A DNA stretch of 26,889 bases from Methylobacter sp. (lineage in GTDB: Bacteria; Pseudomonadota; Gammaproteobacteria; Methylococcales; Methylomonadaceae), in assembly GCA_023229605.1 (NCBI GenBank), contig JALNYY010000049.1:1-26889 (forward strand), given 5' to 3'. This document shows, in pieces, positions 8,424 through 16,308 of the stretch. Each line of letters begins with the position of its first letter. Positions within the stretch are counted from its first letter, which is position 1. A program made the translations under genes and the position numbers. The notes below the pieces were generated by a model, which was not told the origin of the DNA, did not search any database, and saw only the letters and a program-made list of their open reading frames with translations.

Positions 8424-8488
8424 CCCGCAACGCTCCTGCGTTGCGGGACGCTGAAGCGTCTACCACGACATCCCCACGTTGGAGCGTG
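8424..8488. repeat. Repeat cluster between cysS and the DUF2959 gene
   Basis: CCCGCAACG (8424-8432) and CGTTGCGGG (8439-8447) form a perfect 9-bp hairpin. ACGCT-GA-AGCGT follows immediately (8448-8459), then an imperfect CACG...CGTG hairpin near 8475-8488. This looks like a composite of REP-type units. On the minus strand it forms the 3' flank of cysS and could end or protect that transcript. Confidence 0.55.
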
Positions 8489-8512
8489 AGAACGATAAAA
8501 ATGTCCGTGAAG

Positions 8513-9964
8513 TTACTCACGCCGCCAGCTGGTTGTGCCGTCGGGCGAATCTTCAAGAATCACGCCCTGCTCTTTCAGGTCGTTACGGATTTTATCGGCC
8601 AAAGCCCAGTCTTTGGCTTTTTTGGCATCCAGACGGGCTTGGATTTGTTGCTCGATTATTTCTTCGGAGACACCGCTCCCTACTATTAATTCTGGAGCAT
8701 CAACATGGGTTGCAGTCAAAAGATCATGCACACCATGAAGCGTAACATTACCTTTCAGCCAACCATCAGGATTGTTTTGCAATATTCCCAACAAGCCGCC
8801 TAAATATTTCAGGTTGGTTGCCAACGTTTCGGCTTTCTCCTGATCATCAGCCTCTTTGGCTTTATTCAGCTCTCTGGCTAAATCGAATAACACAGACAGC
8901 GCGACCGGCGTATTAAAATCATCATCCATGGCTAGCTCGAAGCGGTTTTTATAAGATTCCTCGACCGCCGCCTCGGCTACTGTTTCTACCCCGCGTAATG
9001 CCGTATACAGCCGATCCAGCCCCGCTTTTGCATCATTAAGCGATTCGTCCGAATAATTCAATGGACTGCGGTAATGACTGGACAGGATAAAGAAACGTAT
9101 TATTTCGCCCCTGTACCTTTTCAGCACCTCGCGCACGGTAAAGAAATTACCCAACGACTTGGACATTTTTTCATTGTCGACGCGGACAAAGCCGTTGTGC
9201 ATCCACAAGTTGACAAATTTTTCGCCGGTCGCGCCTTCCGATTGGGCGATCTCGTTTTCATGATGCGGAAACTGCAAATCCATGCCGCCGCCGTGGATGT
9301 CGAAATGGTTGCCCAAGCAACAGGTGGACATCGCCGAACACTCGATATGCCAGCCGGGACGGCCCAAGCCCCATGGGGATTCCCAGGCAGGCTCATTGGG
9401 CTTGGCCATTTTCCACAGCACAAAATCCATCGGATTGCGCTTGGCCAAATCGACATCGACCCGCTCGCCGGCTTGCAAATCGTCCAGGTTCTTGCCCGAT
9501 AACCGGCCGTAATCCTTAAATTGGGTCACCGCATAAAACACATCGCCGTTTGTGCCGACATAAGCCAGCCCCTTGTCCACTAAGGTTTTAATCATTGCGA
9601 TAATGTCGTCTATAGATTGCGTCGCCCTCGGCTCAATATCGGGAGGCAAAACGGCCAGCGCCCGCTCATCCTCGTGCATCGCGTCGACAAACCGCTCGGT
9701 TAGCTTACCGTAATCCTCGCCGTTTTCGATTGCCCGCTTGATAATCTTGTCGTCAATATCGGTAATGTTGCGCACATAGGTCAGCTCATAACCCTGATAG
9801 CGAAAATAACGCGCCACCGTATCGAACACCACCATGACCCGCGCATGACCGATATGGCAATAATCGTAAACCGTCATGCCGCAGACATACATGCCGACTT
9901 TGCCCGTTACGCGCGGCTGAAACAGTTCTTTTCTTCGGGTCAGGGTGTTATATATTTTCAACAT
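8513..9964 (-). CDS. cysS: Cysteinyl-tRNA synthetase
   Basis: Charges tRNA-Cys in the cytoplasm. The 483-residue class I synthetase carries the signature HIGH at residues 37-40 and KMSKS at 266-270. The four zinc ligands of the E. coli enzyme are all present at the same numbers: C28, C209, H234 and E238. The N-terminus MLKIYNTLTRRK closely follows E. coli, so the start is secure even though no clear ribosome-binding site precedes it and the leader is AT-rich. It is divergent from the peptidyl-prolyl isomerase gene, as in E. coli (cysS / ppiB-lpxH). The 149-base gap between them holds a TACAAT (10033-10038) that could serve as a -10 for the rightward genes, without a good -35. Confidence 0.97.
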   Translation of the reverse strand: MLKIYNTLTRRKELFQPRVTGKVGMYVCGMTVYDYCHIGHARVMVVFDTVARYFRYQGYELTYVRNITDIDDKIIKRAIENGEDYGKLTERFVDAMHEDERALAVLPPDIEPRATQSIDDIIAMIKTLVDKGLAYVGTNGDVFYAVTQFKDYGRLSGKNLDDLQAGERVDVDLAKRNPMDFVLWKMAKPNEPAWESPWGLGRPGWHIECSAMSTCCLGNHFDIHGGGMDLQFPHHENEIAQSEGATGEKFVNLWMHNGFVRVDNEKMSKSLGNFFTVREVLKRYRGEIIRFFILSSHYRSPLNYSDESLNDAKAGLDRLYTALRGVETVAEAAVEESYKNRFELAMDDDFNTPVALSVLFDLARELNKAKEADDQEKAETLATNLKYLGGLLGILQNNPDGWLKGNVTLHGVHDLLTATHVDAPELIVGSGVSEEIIEQQIQARLDAKKAKDWALADKIRNDLKEQGVILEDSPDGTTSWRRE

Positions 9965-10113
9965 GTTATTAAATTATTCAATTAGGCAAAATTTTCCATT
10001 GCCGATAAGTCGGGACCGGTTAAACAAAACGGTACAATCTACCAAGCGCATGCTTCTCTTTCAAGACAAAAACACTTAGAATTTGCTCTTTGCATCACTC
10101 TACAAGGAAATCC

Positions 10114-10695
10114 ATGCGTACCTTCATTTTCTCCATGATGCTGCTTTTAACCACAACACTCTCATTTGCAACGGAAAACAAAATGTCCGATACACCATCA
10201 AAAGTTAAATTAACCACCTCTCTGGGTGAAATCATTATCCAACTGAATCCTGAAAAAGCGCCTGTTTCATCGGCAAATTTTCTGACTTATGTTAACGAAG
10301 GCTTTTACAGCAACACTATTTTCCATCGCATAATTCCCGGATTTATGGCGCAAGGCGGCGGATTTGACACTGATTTTAATCAAAAACCGGTTCATGACCC
10401 TATCAAAAACGAAGCCGATAACGGCTTGCCGAACAAGCGCGGGTCCATAGCAATGGCGCGCACCAATGTTCCCGATTCCGCAACCGCTCAGTTCTTTATC
10501 AACTATAAAGACAACTCGTTCCTGAATCACACCAGCCCGACACCTAGCGGCTGGGGCTATGCCGTATTCGGCGAAGTCATTGAAGGCATGGATATTGTCG
10601 ATGAAATGGCCAAACAGCCTACAGGTAACCGTGGCGGACACCAGGACGTGCCGAAAACCGACATCATTGTCGAAAAAGCTGAAGTTATACAATAG
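10114..10695 (+). CDS. Cyclophilin-type peptidyl-prolyl cis-trans isomerase, exported
   Basis: Catalyses proline isomerisation during protein folding. The 193-residue protein has the cyclophilin core: FHRIIPGFMAQGGG at 70-83 with catalytic R72, and the block ending ATAQFFIN near 123-130. Residues 1-19 form a signal peptide ending SFA, so the mature enzyme is probably periplasmic. The gene order cysS / ppi / lpxH matches the E. coli ppiB locus, but E. coli PpiB is cytosolic and has no signal peptide. The chosen ATG has an AAGGA ribosome-binding site 5 bases upstream; an upstream in-frame TTG at 10090 is less likely. An internal ATG at 10183 has its own CGGAAA string upstream and would give a cytosolic form. 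Confidence 0.92.
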   Translation: MRTFIFSMMLLLTTTLSFATENKMSDTPSKVKLTTSLGEIIIQLNPEKAPVSSANFLTYVNEGFYSNTIFHRIIPGFMAQGGGFDTDFNQKPVHDPIKNEADNGLPNKRGSIAMARTNVPDSATAQFFINYKDNSFLNHTSPTPSGWGYAVFGEVIEGMDIVDEMAKQPTGNRGGHQDVPKTDIIVEKAEVIQ

Positions 10696-10699
10696 ACGA

Positions 10700-10780
10700 A
10701 AGGCGCAAGGCTAAAGGCGAAAGGAATTCCCACTGCTCGCCTTTAGTTTAGCCTTTTGCCCTTAGCCTTTTGCCCTTAGC
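10700..10780. repeat. Iterated GCCTTTTGCCCTTA repeat with inverted copy
   Basis: The 14-base unit GCCTTTTGCCCTTA occurs twice in tandem (10751-10764 and 10765-10778). It is preceded by a related GCCTTTAG unit and, at about 10710-10725, by an inverted relative (AGGCTAAAGGCGAAAGG). It fills nearly the whole spacer between the isomerase gene and lpxH and ends 7 bases before the lpxH start. Confidence 0.65.
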
Positions 10781-10785
10781 CTCCC

Positions 10786-11511
10786 TTGAATCAAGAAATC
10801 CTGTTTATATCAGACCTGCATATTTCCCTGGAAAAACCTGAAATCACCCGCCGGTTTCTTTCATTTCTTCGCGATAGAGCACCCAAAGCCTCCGCCGTTT
10901 ACATACTCGGCGACCTTTTCGATGCCTGGATAGGCGACGACGACCCTACCCCGCCCAATAATACAATCCGAAAGCAGCTTAAGCAGCTGACCAGTTCGGG
11001 CACACCGGTTTATTTGCAGCAAGGCAACCGCGATTTCCTGCTGGGCAAGCAATTTTCCGAGGATACCGGCGTTATACTTCTCGATGAGTACGCTATGATC
11101 GATTTGCACGGCGCACCGACGCTGCTTACCCACGGCGATTTACTGTGTACCGATGACCTGCCCTATCAGGCATTTCGCGCCAAATCGCATACCCCGGAAT
11201 GGCAGCAATCCGTGTTATCAAAACCCTTGTTTTTGCGGCTGCTGGCGGCGCGTTGGTATCGTATCCGCAGTTATTTCCACAAGCGCAAAAAATCCCAGGA
11301 CATCATGGATGTCAATCAGGACACGGTAATTAACATTATGCGTGAGCGGGGCTGCCAGCGGTTGATTCACGGACATACGCACCGCCCTGCCGTCCATAGC
11401 TTTGAAATAGGCAACCAACCTGCCCAGCGCTTTGTTCTTGCCGCATGGAGCAAGAATTCGGGTGAAGTATTATGCTGGAACAGCAACGGCTATCATATCG
11501 AAACCCTTTGA
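10786..11511 (+). CDS. lpxH: UDP-2,3-diacylglucosamine pyrophosphatase (lipid A synthesis)
   Basis: Hydrolyses UDP-2,3-diacylglucosamine to lipid X and UMP in lipid A synthesis, at the inner membrane's cytoplasmic face. The 241-residue calcineurin-like hydrolase shows all the metal-binding motifs: D10-L-H12, GDLFD (D43), GNRD (N81), HGD (H116) and HGHTH (H195, H197), with E. coli-like spacing. The block YILGDLFDAWIGDDDP is nearly identical to E. coli. Translation must begin at TTG 10786: an in-frame TAG lies 7 bases before it, no ATG or GTG follows before the ISDLH core, and no ribosome-binding site is visible. The spacer upstream is a tandem repeat. It is probably co-transcribed with the isomerase gene. 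Confidence 0.94.
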   Translation: MNQEILFISDLHISLEKPEITRRFLSFLRDRAPKASAVYILGDLFDAWIGDDDPTPPNNTIRKQLKQLTSSGTPVYLQQGNRDFLLGKQFSEDTGVILLDEYAMIDLHGAPTLLTHGDLLCTDDLPYQAFRAKSHTPEWQQSVLSKPLFLRLLAARWYRIRSYFHKRKKSQDIMDVNQDTVINIMRERGCQRLIHGHTHRPAVHSFEIGNQPAQRFVLAAWSKNSGEVLCWNSNGYHIETL

Positions 11512-11558
11512 CTTAATCGTTCCCTATAACACTTAAATCAATAGCATTTCCGTCGGTC

Positions 11559-11616
11559 GCATCCGCAACAAAATATCCGGAAAAATTTACACCCCTCGCA
11601 ACGACTGCGCGGATGC
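11559..11616. repeat. 8-bp inverted repeat upstream of xoxF
   Basis: GCATCCGC (11559-11566) and GCGGATGC (11609-11616) are perfect inverted copies 42 bases apart, in the 330-base gap between lpxH and xoxF. They could be regulator half-sites or the base of an RNA stem. I see no gene in the gap. Confidence 0.35.
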
Positions 11617-11689
11617 AGAACAATTGCCGGACACCCTGTGTTTTATCAAAACGTTACAGAAAATCACTTTGCATCAACGCCTATAAAAG

Positions 11690-11717
11690 TTGACTTTTGG
11701 GGCAAAATCATTAAATT
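11690..11717 (+). promoter_or_regulatory. Promoter candidate for xoxF
   Basis: TTGACT (11690-11695), a 16-base spacer and TAAATT (11712-11717). The -35 matches five of six consensus bases and the -10 four of six. Transcription from here would leave a leader of roughly 115-120 bases before the xoxF ATG, containing the palindrome at 11773-11784. Confidence 0.45.
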
Positions 11718-11772
11718 TAGGCTCCTAGAGTGAAAATTTCCTGTCTCCATGGAACATGAAAGCCACCCTAAA

Positions 11773-11784
11773 ACTAATATTAGT
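11773..11784. promoter_or_regulatory. 12-bp perfect palindrome in the xoxF leader
   Basis: ACTAAT/ATTAGT reads identically on both strands. It lies about 55 bases downstream of the promoter candidate and 57 bases before the xoxF start, where a dimeric repressor could block transcription. The operator role is an inference. Confidence 0.35.
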
Positions 11785-11841
11785 CCTAAAAAACATAATC
11801 ACTATTCTGTCAAATTAACAGGATACCAGGAGAAATATAAT

Positions 11842-13698
11842 ATGAAGAAGCCTTTGAAAAGTTGGCTGCTTGCTTCCAGTGTGGCTGCTATTTTAGCCGC
11901 GCCAGCAGTTTCAACTGCTAACAGCGATCTTGAAAAACTTACCCAAAACCCAGCCAACTGGGCTACTTGGGGTGGTGATTACGCGGGTACTCGTTACAGC
12001 AAACTAAGTGAAATCAACGCCACTAACGTGAAGAACCTGCAACCAGCCTGGTCTTTTTCTACAGGTGTATTGCGTGGACACGAAGGCGGCCCATTGGTTG
12101 TTAATGATGTTCTTTACATTCACACACCTTTTCCTAACACTGTTTACGCAATCGACCAAAAAACTCAATCTGTAATCTGGGAATTCACGCCAACACAAGA
12201 TGCTGACGTAACTATTCCGGTTATGTGCTGCGACACTGTCAACCGTGGTCTGGCTTATGGCGACGGCAAAATCTTCTTACAACAATCCGATACCGTTTTG
12301 ACTGCGTTAGACGCTAAAACCGGTAAACGCGTTTGGAGCGTACAAAACGGCGACCCTAAATTGGGTATGACCAATACTTCAGCGCCTTTAGTTGTGAAAG
12401 ATAAAGTTTTGACTGGTATTTCCGGCGGTGAATTTGGTGTTCGCGGCTTCTTAGCGGCTTATAACATCAACACTGGCGAGTTGGTCTGGAAAGGCTACAG
12501 CATGGGTCCTGACAAAGACACCCTGATCGACGCCAAGAAAACTACTACTTGGAAAGACGGCAAAGTCACTCCAGTCGGCGAAAACTCAAGCTTAAGCACT
12601 TGGCAAGGCGACCAATGGAAAATCGGCGGCGGTACTACTTGGGGCTGGACAAGCTACGACCCTAAATCGAACCTGATCTATTACGGATCCGGCAACCCAT
12701 CTACTTGGAACCCTGTACAACGTCCGGGCGACAACAAATGGTCCATGTCTTTATGGGCTCGTGACGCCGACACCGGTGCTGTTAAATGGGTTTACCAAAT
12801 GACTCCACACGATGAATGGGACTTTGACGGTATCAACGAAACAGTCCTGGTTGACCAAGAAGTTAAAGGCAAAATGCATAAAACTATCGTGCATTTCGAC
12901 CGTAACGGTTTTGGCTACACTTTAGATCGTGAAACCGGCGAACTGCTTGTTGCTGAAAAATTCGACAAATCAGTTAACTGGGCAACTCATGTCGACATGA
13001 ACACCGGTCGTCCGCAAGTTGTCTCTAAATACAGTACCGAACAAAACGGCGAAGACGTTAACACACAAGGCGTTTGCCCTGCTGCGTTAGGAAGTAAAAA
13101 CCAACAACCGGTTTCTTACTCTCCGCAAACCGGCTTGTTCTATATCTCAGGCAACCACTTGTGCATGGACTACGAACCATTCGAAGTTTCATACACAGCG
13201 GGTCAACCATACGTTGGCGCTACATTAACCATGATGCCTGCCGGCGCAGACGTTATGACGGGTAAACCAGACAATTCAACCAACCTGGGTCAGTTCACGG
13301 CTTATGACGCCAAAACCGGTAAAATCGCTTGGTCTAACAAAGAACAATTCTCTGTTTGGTCAGGTTCTGTTGCAACTGCGGGTGGCGTAGTATTCTACGG
13401 TACTCTGGAAGGCTACCTGAAAGCGGTTGATGCTAAAACAGGTAAAGAACTCTACCGGTTCAAAACACCTTCCGGCATCATCGGCAACGTTAATACTTGG
13501 GAATATAACGGCAAGCAATATGTTGGCGTTCTTTCAGGTATCGGCGGCTGGGCAGGTATCGGTATCGCTGCCGGCCTTGACAGCGGTGAAGCAAGCTCAA
13601 ACTCTGAAGGTTTGGGAGCTGTGGGCGCTTACAGAAGCTTAAGCTCTTACACTAAGCTGGGCGGTACATTAACTGTATTTACATTACCCAGCAACTAA
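11842..13698 (+). CDS. xoxF: Lanthanide-dependent PQQ methanol dehydrogenase
   Basis: Oxidises methanol to formaldehyde (or formate) in the periplasm, using PQQ and a lanthanide ion. The 618-residue precursor has a signal peptide ending near VSTA (residue 26) and the eight-bladed quinoprotein fold with repeated AxDAKTGK-type blade motifs. Adjacent cysteines C129-C130 match the vicinal disulfide over PQQ. Metal and catalytic residues appear as E197 (SGGEFG), N285 (GSGNP) and D327. D329, in DEWDFDG, is the extra Asp that separates lanthanide XoxF from calcium MxaF. The start is fixed by an AGGAGA ribosome-binding site 8 bases before ATG; the frame is open to 11749, but that part lacks signal-peptide character. 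Codon use is smoother and more T-rich at third positions than in its neighbours, as expected of a highly expressed gene. Confidence 0.96.
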   Translation: MKKPLKSWLLASSVAAILAAPAVSTANSDLEKLTQNPANWATWGGDYAGTRYSKLSEINATNVKNLQPAWSFSTGVLRGHEGGPLVVNDVLYIHTPFPNTVYAIDQKTQSVIWEFTPTQDADVTIPVMCCDTVNRGLAYGDGKIFLQQSDTVLTALDAKTGKRVWSVQNGDPKLGMTNTSAPLVVKDKVLTGISGGEFGVRGFLAAYNINTGELVWKGYSMGPDKDTLIDAKKTTTWKDGKVTPVGENSSLSTWQGDQWKIGGGTTWGWTSYDPKSNLIYYGSGNPSTWNPVQRPGDNKWSMSLWARDADTGAVKWVYQMTPHDEWDFDGINETVLVDQEVKGKMHKTIVHFDRNGFGYTLDRETGELLVAEKFDKSVNWATHVDMNTGRPQVVSKYSTEQNGEDVNTQGVCPAALGSKNQQPVSYSPQTGLFYISGNHLCMDYEPFEVSYTAGQPYVGATLTMMPAGADVMTGKPDNSTNLGQFTAYDAKTGKIAWSNKEQFSVWSGSVATAGGVVFYGTLEGYLKAVDAKTGKELYRFKTPSGIIGNVNTWEYNGKQYVGVLSGIGGWAGIGIAAGLDSGEASSNSEGLGAVGAYRSLSSYTKLGGTLTVFTLPSN

Positions 13699-13725
13699 AT
13701 CGATCTGATTTTTAGATTGTGAATT

Positions 13726-13763
13726 AAAAGCCCTGGTTGATTTATCAGCCAGGGCTTTTTTTT
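13726..13763 (+). terminator. Strong terminator after xoxF
   Basis: AAAAGCCCTGG (13726-13736) pairs with CCAGGGCTTTT (13749-13759) around a 12-base loop, and eight T run from 13756 to 13763. It sits between xoxF and xoxJ, so xoxJ would be made mainly by read-through or from a separate start, giving much less XoxJ than XoxF. Confidence 0.88.
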
Positions 13764-13821
13764 GGCTCTTTATGCAGTAAACTATGCCCCCTTACTGTTT
13801 GATACACACAAGGAGATCTTA

Positions 13822-14691
13822 ATGAGGAACTTACCTCAACATACAGCATGCTTCGCCATCCTGTTTCTAGCCGCGCTAAGCTTTACCAGCTCTGCTGAAG
13901 AAAAATTCAAGGTCTGCGCCGACCCGTTGAATCCGCCTTATTCCACAAAAAACAAAGACGGCTTTGAGAACAAAATCGCCGAGCTGTTTGCCAAAGGGCT
14001 TGGGCAAACAATTGAGTACACATGGTTACCGCAACGAATCGGCTTTATCCGCAACACCTTAAATGCGCCATTAAAAGACAGCGATGTGGAAAGCAGTGAA
14101 TATAAATGCGACGTCATTATGGGCGTCCCTGAAGGTTACGACCTCACCTTAACAACCTCGCCGTACTACCAGTCGACTTATGTACTTTTAATCGCCAAAG
14201 GGCGCGGTTGGGACGATATTACCGACGCCGCCCAATTAGCCGATCTGCCGTTGCAAAGACAACAATCATTAAAAATCGCCATGTTTGATCGCGGCCCGGG
14301 AACAACCTGGATGCAAAAAAACGGTTTACTCGACCTGGGCATCCCCTATCAATCGATGTCTGGCGACGGCGAAAATAATGTAGCCATGCAGATAGAAAAA
14401 GATCTTAAAGCGAAGAAGATTGATATGGTAATTCTCTGGGGACCTATGGCGGGCTATGTTGTTGCACAAAGCCCAAAAAACAGTTACACCATGATCCCGA
14501 TGAAATCAACCCCGGACATGAAATTCGAATTTGCGATGGCGATGGGGGTTCGCAAGGGCGATAAAGCAAGGAAAGAAGCCCTTAACAAGCTGATCGCGGC
14601 CAAAGCAGATCAGATCCGATCCATTATGGCGGGTTATAACATTCCGTTGCTACCGCTGCCTGAACAGACCAACACTGAAAACAACGATTAA
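13822..14691 (+). CDS. xoxJ: Quinoprotein-dehydrogenase-associated periplasmic binding protein
   Basis: A periplasmic solute-binding-protein-like partner of XoxF. The MxaJ/XoxJ family is thought to help mature or activate the dehydrogenase rather than transport a solute. The 289-residue precursor has a signal peptide ending SSA at residue 25. It shows the family strings VCADPLNPPYS (31-41), GFENKIAEL, EYTWLPQRIGFIRNTL (65-80), CDVIMGVPEGYDL and TSPYYQSTYV (112-121). C32 and C96 may form a disulfide. The ATG has a strong AAGGAG ribosome-binding site 6 bases upstream. The open frame begins at 13762 within the xoxF terminator, so the longer start is rejected. No xoxG-type cytochrome gene is adjacent. 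Confidence 0.92.
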   Translation: MRNLPQHTACFAILFLAALSFTSSAEEKFKVCADPLNPPYSTKNKDGFENKIAELFAKGLGQTIEYTWLPQRIGFIRNTLNAPLKDSDVESSEYKCDVIMGVPEGYDLTLTTSPYYQSTYVLLIAKGRGWDDITDAAQLADLPLQRQQSLKIAMFDRGPGTTWMQKNGLLDLGIPYQSMSGDGENNVAMQIEKDLKAKKIDMVILWGPMAGYVVAQSPKNSYTMIPMKSTPDMKFEFAMAMGVRKGDKARKEALNKLIAAKADQIRSIMAGYNIPLLPLPEQTNTENND

Positions 14692-14708
14692 TCCGCTTTT
14701 ATTTGCCC

Positions 14709-14732
14709 AAGGGCGGCTGTCAGGTCGCCCTT
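14709..14732. terminator. Hairpin between xoxJ and malQ
   Basis: AAGGGCG (14709-14715) pairs with CGCCCTT (14726-14732) around a 10-base loop. It sits in the 50-base gap where xoxJ and malQ converge. T-runs on either side are short, so it may act in both directions but only moderately. Confidence 0.5.
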
Positions 14733-14741
14733 TAGACGATA

Positions 14742-16211
14742 TTATTTACGATTAAACAAGCCAACCAGATACGCAAATCTGACCGCCCGTTCATGTGACA
14801 ACTGATCCCACTGAAAACGCCACGTCCAATTTCCTTCCGTTGTGCCCGGGGTATTCATACGATGCTCGGAATCCAGCTCCAGAATATCCTGCATCGGGAT
14901 TACCGCAAGATATGCAACCGATGCCAATGCGGCGTGAATTAACGCGCAATGCAGCGGCATTGCCGGCTTGCCGAGATAATCGTAAATGTAGTTTTTATCA
15001 TTATCACTAATACCCTGCAACCAACCTAAAGTCGTATCATTGTCATGCGTACCGGTATAAACGACACAGTTTTTTTCATAATTGTCAGGCAAATAAGGAT
15101 TATCAGGCCCGCTGCCGAACGCAAACTGTAAAATCTTCATGCCCGGCAAATCAAACTCATCCCTTAACGCCTCAACCTCGGGGGTAATAATCCCCAAATC
15201 CTCGGCAACCAATGGAATCGACCCATGCGCCGCTTTTATTGCATTCAATAATGCCTTGCCTGGCGCTTTAGCCCATACCCCATTAATTGCGGTATTTTCA
15301 TTGGCAGGTATTTCCCAGGCGGCTTCAAGCCCCCGAAAATGGTCGATCCGAATAATATCAAACAGCTCAAGTTGGGTTTCCATCCTTTCGACCCACCAAT
15401 GAAATCCGGTTTTCTCCAGATACTCCCAGTTATAGTGCGGATTTCCCCAGCGCTGCCCTGTTTCAGAAAAATAATCCGGCGGTACGCCGGTCACGACAGA
15501 CATTTCGCCTGATTTTTCGAGCTTAAATACATCGCGATGAGCCCAGACATCAGCGCTGTCATAAGACACAAAAATAGGAATATCGCCAAACAAAAATACG
15601 CCATGCCGGTTAGCATAGGTTTTTAATTCCAGCCATTGCCGGAAAAATACATATTGTTCAAATTTAATGCATTCAATTTGTGCCTTTAACCGGCGGCGCG
15701 CCTCTTGCAGTGCTTTTGCATCTCTCTCTTTGAAATGCTCAGGCCACTGATTCCAACACTGCTGATTAAATTCAGCCCTAAGAGCCAAGAATAAAGCCAA
15801 ATCATTGAGCCAGAAGGCCTTTTCCCGGCAAAAGCGCGCAAAACCGTCCTTATCCTGCGGCTCGGCGTATTCCAGGAAACCGTAATACGCTTTGGTTATT
15901 AAACACCTTGTACTGCAATCGCCTGCACAATATTCGCATTTATCAGTGCGTTGCATCCAGCCTCGCGCCACTAACCAATCAATATTGATTAATGACGGAT
16001 TACCGGCATGGGCGGACAGGCACTGATAAGGCGAACCATCCGCATGAGTTATGCCTAAAGGTAAAACCTGCCATACGCTGACCCCGGAATCATGCAGAAA
16101 TCTTACGAAATTGTAAGCTTCCTGCCCCAAATCTCCTTGCCTGCCCACACCCGGTAACGATGTAATATGCAACAGAATACCGGCGCGGCGTTTATTTAAG
16201 ATGTCATTCAC
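14742..16211 (-). CDS. malQ: 4-alpha-glucanotransferase (amylomaltase, GH77)
   Basis: Transfers alpha-1,4-glucan segments between maltodextrins in the cytoplasm. The 489-residue protein is of the compact bacterial GH77 type. Catalytic residues are clear: D290 (IIRIDHFRG), E337 (VAEDLG) and D390 (GTHDND). The conserved start HITSLPG lies at 15-21 and SPYQ..SAHAGNP near 60-72. Translation starts at GTG with a GAGAG string 10 bases upstream; no ATG is available nearby. An unusual cluster C92, C95, C99 and C103 interrupts the region after NPSLINID, plus C64 in the usually Ser-containing SPYQ block. It is the last gene of glgC-GH57-malQ, 97 bases after the GH57 stop, with a palindrome in the gap. 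Confidence 0.95.
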   Translation of the reverse strand: MNDILNKRRAGILLHITSLPGVGRQGDLGQEAYNFVRFLHDSGVSVWQVLPLGITHADGSPYQCLSAHAGNPSLINIDWLVARGWMQRTDKCEYCAGDCSTRCLITKAYYGFLEYAEPQDKDGFARFCREKAFWLNDLALFLALRAEFNQQCWNQWPEHFKERDAKALQEARRRLKAQIECIKFEQYVFFRQWLELKTYANRHGVFLFGDIPIFVSYDSADVWAHRDVFKLEKSGEMSVVTGVPPDYFSETGQRWGNPHYNWEYLEKTGFHWWVERMETQLELFDIIRIDHFRGLEAAWEIPANENTAINGVWAKAPGKALLNAIKAAHGSIPLVAEDLGIITPEVEALRDEFDLPGMKILQFAFGSGPDNPYLPDNYEKNCVVYTGTHDNDTTLGWLQGISDNDKNYIYDYLGKPAMPLHCALIHAALASVAYLAVIPMQDILELDSEHRMNTPGTTEGNWTWRFQWDQLSHERAVRFAYLVGLFNRK

Positions 16212-16240
16212 TCTTAATGAACTCTCGTTTAAGTTGTAGA

Positions 16241-16263
16241 GTGGATGTGCGCCGCATATCCAC
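16241..16263. repeat. Palindromic repeat between the GH57 gene and malQ
   Basis: GTGGATGTGC (16241-16250) pairs with GCATATCCAC (16254-16263), with one G-T pair and a 3-base loop. It contains GTGCGC like the elements at both ends of the window. It could modulate malQ expression within the operon. Confidence 0.5.
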
Positions 16264-16308
16264 CAAATTTGCAGGGCTCGGGGCTTATCCGGCCTACGGG
16301 TCTATCGA

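Noticed and set aside
9074..9502. 142-codon plus-strand frame inside cysS
   Set aside because: It is antisense to highly conserved CysRS motifs, and its composition is explained by the cysS codons.
10700..10780. CRISPR-like array
   Set aside because: The units are 14 bases, directly adjacent with no spacers, and no cas genes are present.
11749..11841. 31-residue N-terminal extension of XoxF
   Set aside because: It would place non-hydrophobic residues before a good signal peptide; the ATG at 11842 has a strong AGGAGA site.
13762..13821. 20-residue N-terminal extension of XoxJ
   Set aside because: The frame begins inside the xoxF terminator T-run; the ATG at 13822 has AAGGAG and a normal signal peptide.
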